In this document: in pieces, positions 31,764 to 43,553 of the stretch | Layout of the letters: each line of letters opens with the position of its first letter | Numbering within the stretch: the first letter of the stretch is position 1 | Position numbers and translations under genes: made by a program | NCBI GenBank assembly: GCA_006384855.1 | Contig: VCJN01003476.1 | Coordinates: forward strand, 18,069 to 82,068 | Length of the DNA stretch: 64,000 nucleotides | Direction: 5' to 3' | Source of the DNA: Tetraselmis striata | Taxonomy: Eukaryota > Chlorophyta > Chlorodendrophyceae > Chlorodendrales > Chlorodendraceae | Notes under the pieces: model-generated | Told to the model about the DNA's origin: nothing | The model's input: the letters and a program-made list of their open reading frames with translations, nothing else | Database searches by the model: none

Positions 31764-34311
31764 TGATCTTAACGTGTTTATGGGGTTTCCTAACGAATTT
31801 AGCTGTCCTAGTGCGACCCGTACGGTCTGTTAGTGATTTTAACCGGTTGGGTAACTGGTACCATCGGGTTTAACTGCGGGCTGCCCCATCGCCCGCGAGC
31901 CCTGCGCTCCCGGCCGGGGAGCTACTTAGGAAAGCCCCCACCATCTCGTCTGCCATCTTCAAGCTCGCTGCCTTCGGCAGCGGCTGCGCGTACTTGTGCG
32001 CGCGAGGGTCACTGAGGCTGAACAAGTCCGCACTGAGGTTCATCCACCCGGTAGTGGGTCGTCGTGCCGCGCACATGTTTTACAACATCTGACAGCGACA
32101 GACAGCCCCTCGGTAAATGTGGTTTTTCTACTCGTGCGCCCGAGGTCGTTTTCTCCGTTTTTGCCATGGCTTTGCGGCTGGGACATTTTCGGGTAGCGAT
32201 GCGCACGGCAAGGAATTGGAGCGGTGGGGCCGTGGGCGGGGGGGGGGGGGGGGGGGGGGGGTTAAACCTCAACACCCGAAGTCGAGTCGCAGTACAAGCC
32301 TTCGGGGCTCCCGCCGCCGTGGAGCACCCTCTCGCAGTAGACAACTCTTGAGGTTAGGTGAGGTGGACGCGCTCGGCCGCACCATGGCCGCTGCTCGTCA
32401 CAGTTGTCAACGACGACAGCAACTACGCCTACCGCAACAAATCGGCGCGGACGGAGGAGGACGTCCGTGTCGTCGGGGCGACCATTTGTTGTCCCGCAAG
32501 CTATTGCAACCCGGTCCGCGTGTCATCGTGGCAGCATGGCGTCGTGGCATCAACGGTCGGTACACGCTGTGGTTTTCTGTTACTGTTGTCATGCGCAACC
32601 TCCCCGCAACCGACGTGCTGGTCCATGTCGCACGTCCCGGCATGAGCCCGGGTTGGGGGGCGGAAGCCCATAGCCGGGAGAATGTCTGATTACAGAGAAG
32701 TGCGCAGGCCCGGAGTGCCGAACGCCTATATGGCTGACGCGATGCGGTGCCCGCGGCGCGTGCTTAGCGCGGTGCTCGTACCACTAAGATATGTGCTAAA
32801 GTACTAATCCGCATACTCTAGCCACATTGTCTGGTGTACAGCAGTGACAACAACACCGGTGTCAACATCCCCTCCCAATGTCACAAGGGGATGCGTCAAG
32901 CAGGGCTTTCGGCTGCTAGAGCTAGTCGCTAGCCTAGAGGCAGCCCGCCATGCCCTGACCTCGGCGTGGATATCGGGGCAGGTCCTCTAGGGAGTGTGAC
33001 TGCGCCGGCTGTATGCCGAGCGGATAAAAGTCGCGGGTGGCCACAGCTTCGCATACGACTTCATACTTGACGACGAGCGTTGCCCAAATTTTCCAGTCGG
33101 CCGAGCCAAGAATCTCTTCGGGCGGGAACTGCACTACCCGGCAGTCGCTGGCGTCGTGGTAGCTGGCGAGTGAGCCCGTACATGGCGGTCGCTGACGTCA
33201 TGGTAGCCAGCAGCGTCCGGTTGTGCGCAAACAACATGTCGAGTGTCGAGGCCCCTTCTAGTTGCGGTGGTCTCAGCTTTACGTCCGGGCTTCCCCCCCA
33301 GACGGACTTCCTGCGAGGTCTAGCGTCAGACCACTCTCACTAGTGTCCGACATAGGTTGTAGAGGGCCCATAACCTGTCATGCGCAACCTCCCCGCAACC
33401 GACGTGCTGGTCCATGTCGCACGTCCCGGCATGAGCCCGGGTTGGGGGGCGGAAGCCCATAGCCGGGAGAATGTCTGATTACAGAGAAGTGAGCAGGCCC
33501 GGAGTGCCGAACGCCTATACGGCTGGCGCGATGCGGTGCCCGGGGCGCGTGCTTATCGCGGTGCTCGTACCACTAAGATATGTGCTAAAGTACTAATCCG
33601 CATACTCTAGCTACATACATTGTCTGGTGTACAGCAGTGACAGCAACACTGGTGTCAACAACTTGGGTAGTAATAATTGGTCCGTTACGGGGGTGGCGCC
33701 GCTCATGCGCCGGTGTTTCGAGAGGGCTCGTTGCCCTCGCCCCAATCATGCTTCAGCAACGTTTGATGTGGTGAGGTCGCAGTGGGAGGCGTTCGTGCGG
33801 TCGTCCCGACGCGTCTCCGATGACGCCTTCTACTGCGACGTCGTCGTCACAAGGACTACCACAACAACCTGCAGCTGCCCGTTGGGGGGGCAGCTCCACC
33901 ACCTGGCGTGCCTGACGTCTCGTGGTGTACGTAACTACCCCTGGCCAACTATGGGTTTGGAATCTCGGCGACTGGCTCTGGTGCAGCAGCGGCGGCCACC
34001 TCGTCGTCACCGTCGCCCCGACATCATTCGCATCGTTGCGGGCCGGCATAGGCTACAAGGGCCTCTACGCCGGCCAACTACCCGCTCCCGACGTCGCGAC
34101 ATCCCATATGTGACGACACGAACTGCCCGCCGGGGGACAACTCCGCCACCTAACGCGACTTGTGCGTTTCGTGGCATCCTAAGCCTGCGCTTTGTGGGGT
34201 GGTCCGCAGCCGCCGCTGGTGCAGCAGCGGCGGCCGGGTCACCGCTCTCCGCAAAGAAAGACCCACGGCGACAGCTTACCGAGTTGGCGGGTCTTCTGCG
34301 ACGTCGCCGAT
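31764..34311 (+). repeat. Dispersed repeat R, copy 1 (split by a TRIM-like element)
   Basis: Starts GATCTTAACGTGTTTATGGGG and ends at GACGTCGCCGA. Apart from the insertion at 32587-33660 it is collinear with the reverse complement of 59249-60667. It has a 24-nt G run (32238-32261) where copy 2 has GGGGGGG-like sequence. Near its end a 244-bp segment is duplicated: two phases of a (V/A)GGQL(H/R)HL peptide at 33877 and 34121. A 228-codon frame (33627-34313) crosses it but is frame-broken between copies. No family was recognised. Confidence 0.75.
32587..33660. mobile_element. TRIM-like element (LTR-retrotransposon miniature)
   Basis: Direct repeats of 281 bp (32587-32867) and 285 bp (33376-33660), both starting TGTCATGCGC and ending GTGTCAACA (TG...CA), nearly identical (one 4-bp indel, a handful of substitutions), flank 508 bp of non-coding sequence. 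Repeat R copy 2 lacks this block at the corresponding site (near 59880), so it is an insertion. No clear target duplication, primer site or polypurine tract was seen; a tandem duplication is the alternative. Confidence 0.6.
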
Positions 34312-34580
34312 AGGGCTTAATGTGATCAACCCAGGTCTCTCATTGTTGTTGTTAAACTTTTGTTTCATATGTTTTCTCTTTTCATTTAGCATATCCTTGT
34401 TTTGTTTGTTTTGTTGGTTTGTATGTTTTCTTTTGTTTGTTTGCGTGTTTTGTATGTTTTGATGGTGTGTGTGTGTGTTTTATTTGTTTGTTTGTATCAA
34501 GTGTTGTGATGGGTACAAGCAGTAGTAACGTCAAATGATGGTAAAAGGGGAGGGGGCCTTGGCCAACCTCTAGCTTGCAC

Positions 34581-35204
34581 CTAAGCAGCATGAGGTAGTA
34601 TATTCAAACAATAGGGAGCATCTTTGAGGTGGCGATTATTTGTTTTGTGGGCAGGTGTGGTTGCTCTGAAATTATTCAGTGGTAAGTAGTTGTTGGTCTC
34701 TGAGGTTGATTGGGCACCTTTCTGTGCAATGTGTTTGCTCAGTGCAGTCTGCGCATTTTTAAGAGCCGCCTGAAGGATTATTGTGTCACTGTCATCATTG
34801 TACATATACCACCACTCTTGCGAGCAGCAACAGTTGTTTTGTTATATTGAGTCTTTTGGTTGTTTTGTTGTGTCTTGTATTTGGTAATTGGCAGCAGGTT
34901 GGCCGGTCAGTTTGGGTATGTTTTGTGCTCCTCTGTGGCATTATCCATGTCTTTTGCTGGGAGGCCAAACCATTGTGATATGTGTGGCCCAAGCCCTTAT
35001 AATAGGAACAGACTGGTGTGCCATCAGGTGACACCCATCAAACTTTGGTACCTGGGCTTTGTGGTATTCTTCTCTGCCACTAGTGCCAGTCTTCTCAAAT
35101 TGGATATTAAATCGTCCCCTCTTGTTAGTTCTGGATCGATTGGTATTTATTGCAGCATAGTGCATGGGCGTGAGAGCGCGAGCTTTAGTCTCTTGCTGCA
35201 TGTA
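34581..35204 (-). pseudogene. Possible retroelement gag remnant
   Basis: Minus-strand peptides such as CSYYKGLGHTYHNG resemble a CCHC knuckle with two cysteines lost, preceded by a basic stretch (RTNKRGRFNIQF). Frames shift several times. The CACTC transposon copy 2 begins at 35205 and interrupts it. The call is weak; other origins are possible. Confidence 0.25.
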
Positions 35205-35635
35205 CACTCATCGAAACAGGGTCCGCTTAACCGCGCTTAATACGGTACTTTTACTGTATTCGTACTCATTTTTACTGTACTAGTACCGTATTTCGTATAC
35301 CCTCACGACTACTCCCGCTTAACTTGAGCTTATCCGCGCTTATTATCCGCGCTTATCCATGCATGCCACTAGTACCTGCGCCGCGAGGTCTCAACGCCAC
35401 AGCAGTACCCGTACGTGAAACGGTACGTGATGTCCCCTCCGGCCGGCCCACGCAAGCGCACTTCGCCATGGCGCGTAACCGCGCGGCGGGCCTGACGTTG
35501 TTGATGCGCACGCGGCGGCGGAGCGACTACCTTTATCATCCCTCGTCTGACATGCTTATCATCCGCCGCTCTCGCCCATAATAATCTGACCACTCGCTAT
35601 CCCACAGCCGCCCCCCTCAGCGCACCCTCGTCGCG

Positions 35636-38564
35636 ATGCCTCGCGGCAAAGCGAGATCATGCGGCAAGAAGAGCGTCTCTTATGTATGCGATAATCCGAG
35701 CGGACACCTTACGGTCCAGTGCCGTGTGTGCAAAAGTCACCTCGCCGGGAATAGCCGCCACTTCAAAGTACAACACCTCAGACACTCAGCTAACGACGCA
35801 TGCTCGGTGGAGCAAGCCCGCTTACTGTCGGTGAGTGCCTGCGAGTGTGCGGATTCCAGTTTGCCATGGCAATCTTAACCGACGCTTGCCATAACCCCCC
35901 CCCCCCCTCACGCAGTTGAAGACCACCACCGCGTCGCAACCCGTAGTGTGGCCTGCCCCGCCGTCTTCGCCCGAACCGACTGCCCCGCCCTCACCACCCG
36001 CCGCACCGGCTACCCGACGTTTGCGTCGACCCCGCACGCGCGAAGAACAGCGGAACGCTCCCGACCTACGAAATAATGTGGGACAATGGGTCGGTGTGCG
36101 GTTCTTGTCGTCTCATCACTCCGAGGTTGTCGGCACAGCCATGTTCCCTGGCAACAAGGTTAATGTGCGACATCACGATGGCAGGTAATGCCATGCTGCT
36201 TTCTCACTGAGACTGTATTCCAGACACGCATGCTTATTTGCGTCATCCCACTCAAATTTGTCGCCTCCCACCCAGCACATCTCTTCACCAATCGGTAACC
36301 AACTAACCGTGTGGTGTGTCCTCCGCTCTGTTACAGTATACGCGCGAAATGCAACTGTCGCTTGTTGCGCGACCTAGTAATTCGTCGGTGTTTCCAGAAA
36401 TTAGACAGTACCTCGGACGGTTCTGGCAGCGATATGGACATCGACGATACGGCTGGCAGCGACAGGGGCATGGCCCAGAGCCCGCTTCGCAGTCCTTTTA
36501 CGAAGGACCGGGCGGACGGTGATGAGGAGAGGGCGGAGCGGGGTCTGGCTCTTGCTGACGGCGATGCCTTTTGGAAGGGCGAACCGACTGGATTTCTCTC
36601 CAGCCTCAACGGCAGCGACAAGGACGAGACGGGGGGAGAGGAGGAGGGACATGAGGGAGAGGAGGAACGGGAACCGCGCCTTCAAGGCACTGTTGAAGGC
36701 GGTGCCAAAGAGGTAAGCCGTATCACACATTTGCTGCTATTCACAGCGCGCGCCTTCACCAAGGTGCACTTGGACAGAACCCTATCCCGTCTACTTGTTG
36801 CTAACTGTGGTGCTGCTGTGTGCCCTTCTAAGGGTAGTGGCGGCGAGCCTGAGCATGGTACCGAGGATGACAAGCGCTACGAAGAGCGCTACGGAGAGCG
36901 TTACTGCCGGACTGCTTCTCCCACGAGTTGTTGGGTAAGCCGCCCCCGAAGCGTCCGAGCATCGGGGCTGCGCTCGTCGACCTGCTTGGCGTCAAGGCGG
37001 TCTACGAGCTGCCTATCGCCAAGATATGTGAGCATATGTGCGATGGTAACCGCCTGATGTGTAGCAATCTACACGTGCTGGTTTGTAGGCGGGCGGCTCA
37101 GGAGAAGCGTGGCTGCACAGCGCGTGAGGTGGAGATGTGCCTCGAGAGGGCAGTGAGCCCCCCACCCCCTTCCACACACCATGTGCCTCAAACGAGGCAT
37201 CTTATGTATCCATTCAGCATCTCATATAATCCTTCTATATTGTCTGTGTGTAGGTTAGGTTCTTCTGGAAGACCATTGTCGGCAAGTGCATCAAGGATCC
37301 GGAGAGGGCTTTTGCTGTCGAGGTCGTGAAGCTGCCCCCCCCCCCCCCCCCCTCCTCTGTGCATTGGCCCACTAGTCGTGTGTAATTGCATCAAATGCTT
37401 TCTCACTCCTAGCTGTTGGCGCGGACAGATGTGACTGGAGGACTTCGAGCTCCTCTTAATGATTTGCTCGTCAGCATGCGGCGGGATCGGGGCAGTGTGA
37501 GGGGATCTGCAGCGGCGAAGAATCGCCACGCACAGCAAGATGCAGTGGGTCGCGCAGTCAGCGCGAAGGTGGTTGAGGGAGCTTTCTGCGAGGAGGGCGT
37601 CAATGTGCAGGACCACAATGCCGCTCTCTTCAAGCAGTGCGTTCATGAGTATGCCCCCGATGAGCTGCGGGTACAGCAGCTGAGGGCTGATACGGCGATC
37701 ATCAAGTAAGTGCTTTAGATACCTGCCCGCATGCATGTATGCCTTGTGTGATAGTATAGCAGCATTCAAAGCACACTTACATCGATCATCCGCCGGACTG
37801 CTACAGGCTGACGTGCTATGGCCGGATGATGGTGATGAAGCCGGACCAGGAATCCTACAATGTATACTTCTCGCGCGCGTACAGCCGCTGGCCGAAGGGC
37901 AATGCATGGGTGTACACAGCCTGGCTGTGGGAGAACTGTGGTGCAGTCCTTCGGCCCCTGGACCATTACATACCGCAGACTACTCAACCGAGAGCCAGTG
38001 TGGACTTTGGGCCAACTGGGGCTGCATAGGGAGAGAACCATGATAGGTTCCAGGAGATCTTCCAGATTGAGGTAAGCTATTTCGTTGCGGCAAAGTGCTA
38101 CGCCCTAGACAACCCCCTGGCTTCGCCTCCAATTGTCTTCGCATTTGGAGACGCTCACCGTGGGAGTTGGTTTCCATCAGCCCCAATCAGCACCATGATC
38201 TGGGACGGCGCAGTGAATGATTGCAGTCTTCCGGCCGGATTTCGTCTTCCCACTCATCATCGCGCAAGGCAGACTGGTCACATACACCTGGACAGAGGCG
38301 ATTTCCGCCAGCACTGCTGGCAGGGGTCGGCGGCGCGAGATGGCCGTTGCTGATGCTGCGCCCATGCAGATAATGAGGTATGTCAGCAACGCCCTGCAAC
38401 TGCCCTTTCAATTATCTCATGTTTTGTTTGGACACTGACATGATATTGTTGTTTTTGCTTTCACCAGGTGGGCTTCCTATGTGAAGCACTCTCATGCCAA
38501 GGACACGGCCGTTTGCCACAATGATCTGGACGATGGCGATGGCGGCGCTGCAGAGCAGCCGTAA
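35636..38564 (+). CDS. Element gene A: BED-like zinc finger plus Tudor-like segment, spliced
   Basis: Start MPRGKARSCGKK, 431 bp inside the left end. Exon 1 (35636-35830) has a BED-like finger, CRVC then RHFKVQHL (CX2CX9HX4H). Exon 2 (35916-36184) ends in VGQWVGVRFLSSHHSEVVG and NKVNVRHHDG, resembling a Tudor/PWWP-like barrel. Exon 3 (36337-36712) is acidic (SDMDIDDTAGSD). Further putative exons: about 36900-37030, 37089-37153, 37254-37320, 37413-37705, 37807 onward, 38227-38377, 38468-38564; the joins near 36900 and 38030 do not keep frame cleanly (TAG at 38027), so models there are uncertain. BED fingers are common at the start of transposases, so this may be the transposase or an accessory DNA-binding protein. 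Confidence 0.5.
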
Positions 38565-39335
38565 CAACATCAGCGTGTTTATTCAGCATGCATTGCGGCT
38601 CATAAGCATGCATGATTAGCGCTTCAAATGACTCTGGGGGCATGGCAGCGCAGGGTAGGCTAATGTCCTGAGTGTTAGTACATCAAGTTGCTGCGCAGTA
38701 TGTTCACGTAGAATAATATGGCTGGCGCAGGAAATATAAATATAGGCGCCGGGTGGGTCTGCGATTTCCAACCTGTAATGGAAAAAACACTTTTTTCCCA
38801 AACCTTGTCTGCCAATTACATTCATGTAAATCTGCATCATTAATGAATTTTCAGGCATGTCATACATGAGACATCATGCCGCGCAAGGTGCGTTGACATT
38901 CTGGGCGCCGCGATAGAGCGTAATATCATACCTCATCGAGCGTTGTAACCAAACAAGGATATATGTGCATGTACTCTGCAGTATTGATCATTTCCTGTCA
39001 TGCCATGACTGTTTTGATCGTGTGTTGATGCATCTCCATATTGCTGGTAGTTCACAGCATTATTTATGGGTTGTGGTATTGTGCGTCAGCATGCTTGACT
39101 GATTTGTGTCGGCCCGGGTACCCAGGTACCAGGTTCCGTAATCACAATAAGGTATTGATATACAGTACAAGAATGCTACACCGCATCACTTCTTACCGGG
39201 TTCCATATGTATCACTTAGTCACTAAGTGATAATGATGACAGCAACAATAGTATTGACTGGCGGTATACCGCCCGCGTACCTGTAGTCGTCGCACGACCT
39301 GCTGGAGTCCGCCAGCACTTCAATCAGCACCATCG
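38565..39335. other. Spacer between element genes A and B
   Basis: No open frame of interest. AT-richer, with TATATTTAT-like words. It ends in a 23-nt C tract (39336-39358) followed directly by GCCACCATGA, a strong start context. Confidence 0.4.
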
Positions 39336-39362
39336 CCCCCCCCCCCCCCCCCCCCCCCGCCA

Positions 39363-40385
39363 CCATGACGACGTCTGGAGGCGCAGCGTTTCTCTCCGCC
39401 GGCGAAGATAGCCCCTGCCGGAGTATGGGCCGCCTCAGGACCTTCCCCTACCGCAGGGGCCGCCCCTCCTCCACTATGTGACGTGCGTCAGGTTGTCGTC
39501 AGCCGAGGATGCCGAGGTCAAGGTAGGCGGGCCGTTGACTCATGCACGCCTCTGCGCTTTCAACAACACCTAACGCGAGGCAGTGCAAGGCATGAACGTG
39601 TACACGTGCCTGGAGGACGCTTGAAGACTCGACGGACGAGAGCTACGAAGCACGTTTCGTGTGCCACTGGGGTAAGGAGCAGCTGGTGGCAGCTGAATAT
39701 CGCTTTGCTGCCGGCAATAGGTTCCAGCACCCCCCTACTTGACCGAGGTCGAGGAGGCTGCCGCTTTGATCAGCAGTGCTCTCTCCCCGGCGGATAAAGG
39801 CGATGCCAACCCTACCAGAACCCCCGCCGTGGAAAGGTGAGTCCGAGATGTCAGTGCAATTGGTGCTGGCTGCTTGCACGCGTGCTGCCTTATGCATGTG
39901 GTGACGACGTCACAACGACTGAATTATTTGTCTTTTGTTATTTTAACTTAGGTCCGGCATCGACATGAACGGCAACCCACTGCAGGAGCAATCTACCGGC
40001 TCCAGCCCCCCTCCCCAGTTCAGTCGTCCAGCTCCCGTCCCCCGTGCTGCTCGAGCCCCCCCGCTGCTTGATACGACCAACATGCAAACGGCTTCAGCTG
40101 GGCGTGTGCGTGTGACCTCCAACTTCGTTGATACGGCGAGGATGCAAGCTCGGCGTCAACACAAGCAAGCGCATCTGCGAGCGGCAGCAACAGGTAAGCA
40201 GCCCACGAGCAGCCAGCACCTTAGCCGTGGGCAGCGGATGGCAGGCATAGTAATAGACATACAACACCACCCCACAAGCCGCAGCTACAGGGGCGAGGCA
40301 GACCGAGCAGAAGAGGCCCGCCGCAGCGCAGCCCCCGGGCAGCAGTAGCAGGCCGCCGCGCGGCGGCGGCGGCCGCGGGCACTAG
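39363..40385 (+). CDS. Element gene B: low-complexity basic/Pro-rich protein, spliced
   Basis: The best-supported exons are 39721-39836, 39952-40193 and 40285-40385; they join in frame (VER/SGIDMNGN; RAAAT/ATGARQTEQ) with GT/AG borders and end RGGGGRGH. The protein is Pro-, Ala- and Arg-rich with no recognised fold. The 5' exon is uncertain; GCCACCATGACG at 39357-39368 after the C tract is a likely start. The last exon has a decayed match in copy 1 near 21275-21345, so gene B belongs to the family rather than to a later insertion. Function unknown. Confidence 0.45.
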
Positions 40386-40393
40386 AGGTCCCA

Positions 40394-41070
40394 TGTAATT
40401 ACATTTTCTGGTTTGTTTCACAGTACTTTCGCACAGTGTCCGACCCCACCTGCATAAAACTGAAAGTGACCGATACTCATCTGTTAAATTTGCCAGGTAG
40501 GATTAAGCGTGCTTAAACGCGCTTAACTACAGTTAGAAGCTCCACTTTCATTGGCTGTTGGGTTGGCAACATCCAGCCTGGCGCTTCTGCTCTGATAAAA
40601 CCTCAAACCATCCGCCGCCCGCATGAAATTCATTTCCGCTGTCTCTATCACGTTGTCGGTATGTGGCGAAGAGTAATGCAGGTCCCGCCCGTTATGTTAT
40701 GTTCGCGAGTAGTCGCGCTTACTGCCGCGCTTTTGTAAGTTTCTATAGTATCGCAAAGTACCGTACTTGTGCCACTCCCGCCGTACCTGATACTGATGAC
40801 TCGCGACTACTGGTGTGAATTACTGGTGCGACTACTGGTATTGTTGGTGCCCTATAGTGATGACTCGCGACTACATGTACTCGTGGCGCTACTCGTCACG
40901 TTATTCTCTAGTACTCAGTGCAATACATCGCTGCCGTACACATGCCTCTAGCCTGGAATAAAGTACTGTGGCGCTTAACGTTTAGCGGAGGTTAAGCTTG
41001 CTACATACATGCGCTTACTCGAGCTTACTCTTGGGTAAGCGCGGTTAAGCGGACCAAGTTTCGACGAGTG
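40394..41070. repeat. 3' subterminal region of copy 2
   Basis: Homologous to 21380-22054. It ends in the inverted repeat TTAAGCGGACCAAGTTTCG followed by ACGAGTG. It contains clustered GCGACTACTGGTG-type words that could be transposase-binding subterminal repeats; that role is inferred from their position in other TIR elements. Confidence 0.8.
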
Positions 41071-42252
41071 TATGATTTGACAAGATGTTGCTTAGGGTCT
41101 TGCAACATATGTCATGTTTGTATGTGCTGCACTGCTTTACTCAGTAAGGGTATAGAAAAAAATGTAGCCGATCTGTTGATAGCAAGCTGCATCAACTTAT
41201 GAGCGGCGCTATGATACATGTCGACAACTTGTATCCATGTCGTAAAAGTTTATGGGGTCGACCAGGTCATTATGAGAAGTTTAGGTCAATAAAAAGCTAT
41301 GTGTCGAGTTTCTTTGTCAAAGCACAGTGTGATGTGCTTGTGTAAATGGCACAGTGTGATTTGCAAGTGTTAAAAGCACGATGTTCTGTGCAAATGTGAG
41401 TCGGCAAACGTTGTTGAAAACAAGAGGCTTGAGAGGCTTTTCTTACAAAAGCATTGTGTTAGCGAGTCGTTATCCGACTGATGGTGCGTGTAGTAAAGCC
41501 GACCGGGAAACGGTCCACGTAGCGACACGCAATATTGCGACTACTGGTGCTACACTGCTACGGGATAGTTGTTAACTGGTTTGGTGGTCGTGGCTCGTTG
41601 GTCCGACAACTTGTCGACCGGTGGGCCGAGTTTTTTATCAAAAGGACGAGTCGACACGTGTGAGTGACGACTGCACTGTGAGCAGCTCAACAAGTGAATA
41701 CGAGTGTATGTATCAACCTAAGGGCGTCGTGGTGGTGATGCTTACGAGTACGAGTGGGCAAGTCTCAGTCAAGCCTACACGAGCCGAGTTGTGAGTTTAT
41801 TTGGTGGTATGGTATGGTATGGTATTGTGTGACGAGTTGGTGTTTTGAGAAAAAGAGGATCGCGCCACAGACCGGGTAACGTAGCACTTTCGCCTGTCGG
41901 CAGCGGTAATTGACGAGTTCGGTCGACGACACAGTAATAGCAATTGATACGCGGAAAAGATACCGTTCTCGTAGTCACGAGCATGTGTAGTGTGGTCGTC
42001 GTTGAGATTGCTGGCTAGCGAAAGAGTTCCGTGATCGAAGTAGGTTGAAGCACCAAATGTGGCGAGACGGCCGGCTCCAGAGTTTGTGGTGGTGAAAAGT
42101 GAGAATTATTTTACAGGGTGGTCTGCGCTGCGGTATATATTCAGCGGTTGGCGGGATGCCATGCCGGCGCTATCAAGCGCGTGTCCGGCGGTAATCTAGT
42201 CAGCAGTGCTAATGAGATTACGTAGGAGGGCATTTATTAGTGAGGTGGGGTT
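41071..42252. other. Region without a confident gene (41.1-42.25 kb)
   Basis: Possibly the continuation of the sequence interrupted by copy 2. It contains a short GGTAT repeat (41811-41826). Nothing else was recognised. Confidence 0.4.
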
Positions 42253-42369
42253 GTGATATGGGTGATCTGGGGTTGTGATGACCCTAACATGATCTCCTCA
42301 CATGCACGGTCATGGCCCCCAATACGCGGCGCGTGCGTCGACCCCCCCCCCCCCCCCCCCCCCCCCCCC

Positions 42370-42525
42370 GCCCCCACCCCCGTCGAAAAAGCATTTGGCA
42401 TCACATCAACGTATGATCAACGGGTATCCGACGAAAACCCTAGTCGTTTTGAAATTCACAACTCCGTAATAAGCATCGCCGTAAGAGCATCTAAAAAAAC
42501 CGTCAGTCCGACTTCGGCATAGATC
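42370..42525 (+). pseudogene. Degraded duplicate of the 43.65-43.8 kb segment
   Basis: Reads VEKAFGITSTYDQRVSDENPSRF, which parallels KSKSIYCFTSKCRYDQRDSHGNPTGSRLEF at about 43650-43735. It follows the 28-nt C tract. The two copies flank the pogo-like element. The protein family was not recognised. Confidence 0.4.
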
Positions 42526-42784
42526 GGTTATCTTTCCGTTAGAATTATACGATTTGAGCAGTTGTTTTCGCACCCCGTACTAATTTTAGACACCGGCAGG
42601 TCACCCCGCGTCCCCAGCTCGGAGGGTTTTCGTAATGCGTTGATATCGAAAAATGCTCACCAGTTACCCCTGGAGGACAGTTTGCATACCATTATTAATT
42701 TTGAAGCGTAGTGATGTGCTGCGACATGCAAGTAGCGCTATATCGATAATATTTGATATCGATAAAATAATATCAATATTATTA

Positions 42785-43409
42785 CAGTGACTATACCGAT
42801 ATAATGAATACCGATATAGTGAACATACCGATATAGTGAACGGGGGGGGGGGGGACGGATTCTTAACACCGGGAAAAATCCCTATGTATACCCCTATAAT
42901 AAACTTACCAATATAATAAACTTACCGCTATAGTGAACGGGGGGGGGGGGGGACACAATGCCCCAAACTATACCGATATAGTAAACTTCTCTACATAACG
43001 GCAGTGTTGCCGACGCCGAACCCGGCCGTTGGCGTGTTCCGATAGCCGGTACCGTTCCAGTACGGGCGCAGAGGCCTCTACAGCCACTCGGCGGCGGCGG
43101 CGGCGGCGGCACACTGCGGCACATTGCGCCCACCGCCACTCAACTGCCCCACCGCGTCTGTCGCCATCGCGCCATGGCGACGCCCACCGAGCAGCGCTGT
43201 TCCTATCTAGACAACTGCAGGATAAGGCCTGGAGACTGCTACAGTGAACGGGGTCACCGTTACAATAAACAATAGTACCGATTTAGTAAACCGTTTACTA
43301 TAGCGGTCGGGTGGGCCTGCTTATAATGAACACCGATATAGTGAACATACCGACATAGTGAACGGGGGGGGGGGGGGACGCAATGTTTATTATATCGGTA
43401 TAGTCACTG
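42785..43409. mobile_element. Pogo/Tc1-mariner-like MITE
   Basis: 625 bp with inverted ends CAGTGACTATACCGATATAAT, flanked by TA on both sides (42783-42784; 43410-43411). Subterminal copies of ACCGATATAGTGAAC recur inward from both ends. TA target and CAGT start are typical of the Tc1/mariner-pogo group. Three 13-14-nt G runs follow GTGAAC. No transposase is present, so it is non-autonomous. Confidence 0.82.
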
Positions 43410-43553
43410 TACTTTCATATTATTGTAAGTAACTGTACTTTTCGGCATGGTGCTCATGCACGAGTACCCCACTGCTGTCGTAGACGCCGCAAGTGGGATT
43501 TCACTGTTGTCCTGTCCGCCTGTCCTGTCCCGAGGTCGAAAAGAAAAACCCCC

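Larger units (their letters stand above)
35205..41070 (+). mobile_element. CACTC-family TIR transposon, copy 2 (gene-bearing)
   Basis: 5,866 bp. Left end CACTCATCGAAACAGGG, right end the inverse of CACTCGTCGAAACTTGG; both continue GTCCGCTTAACCGCGCTTA. TA flanks both sides (35203-35204 and 41071-41072), compatible with a 2-bp duplication. It contains two spliced plus-strand genes (A, 35636-38564; B, ending 40385) and shares its last 670 bp and about the first 100 bp with copy 1. No DDE catalytic core was recognised in either gene, so the superfamily stays open. Confidence 0.8.

Noticed and set aside
15929-38029. UAG read as sense (in-frame TAG in the LINE, the SBP-type gene at 30268 and gene A at 38027)
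   Set aside because: The 1,449-codon pol has no internal TAG, uses CAA/CAG for glutamine and ends in TAG, so the standard code applies; each TAG has a simpler explanation (decay or splicing).
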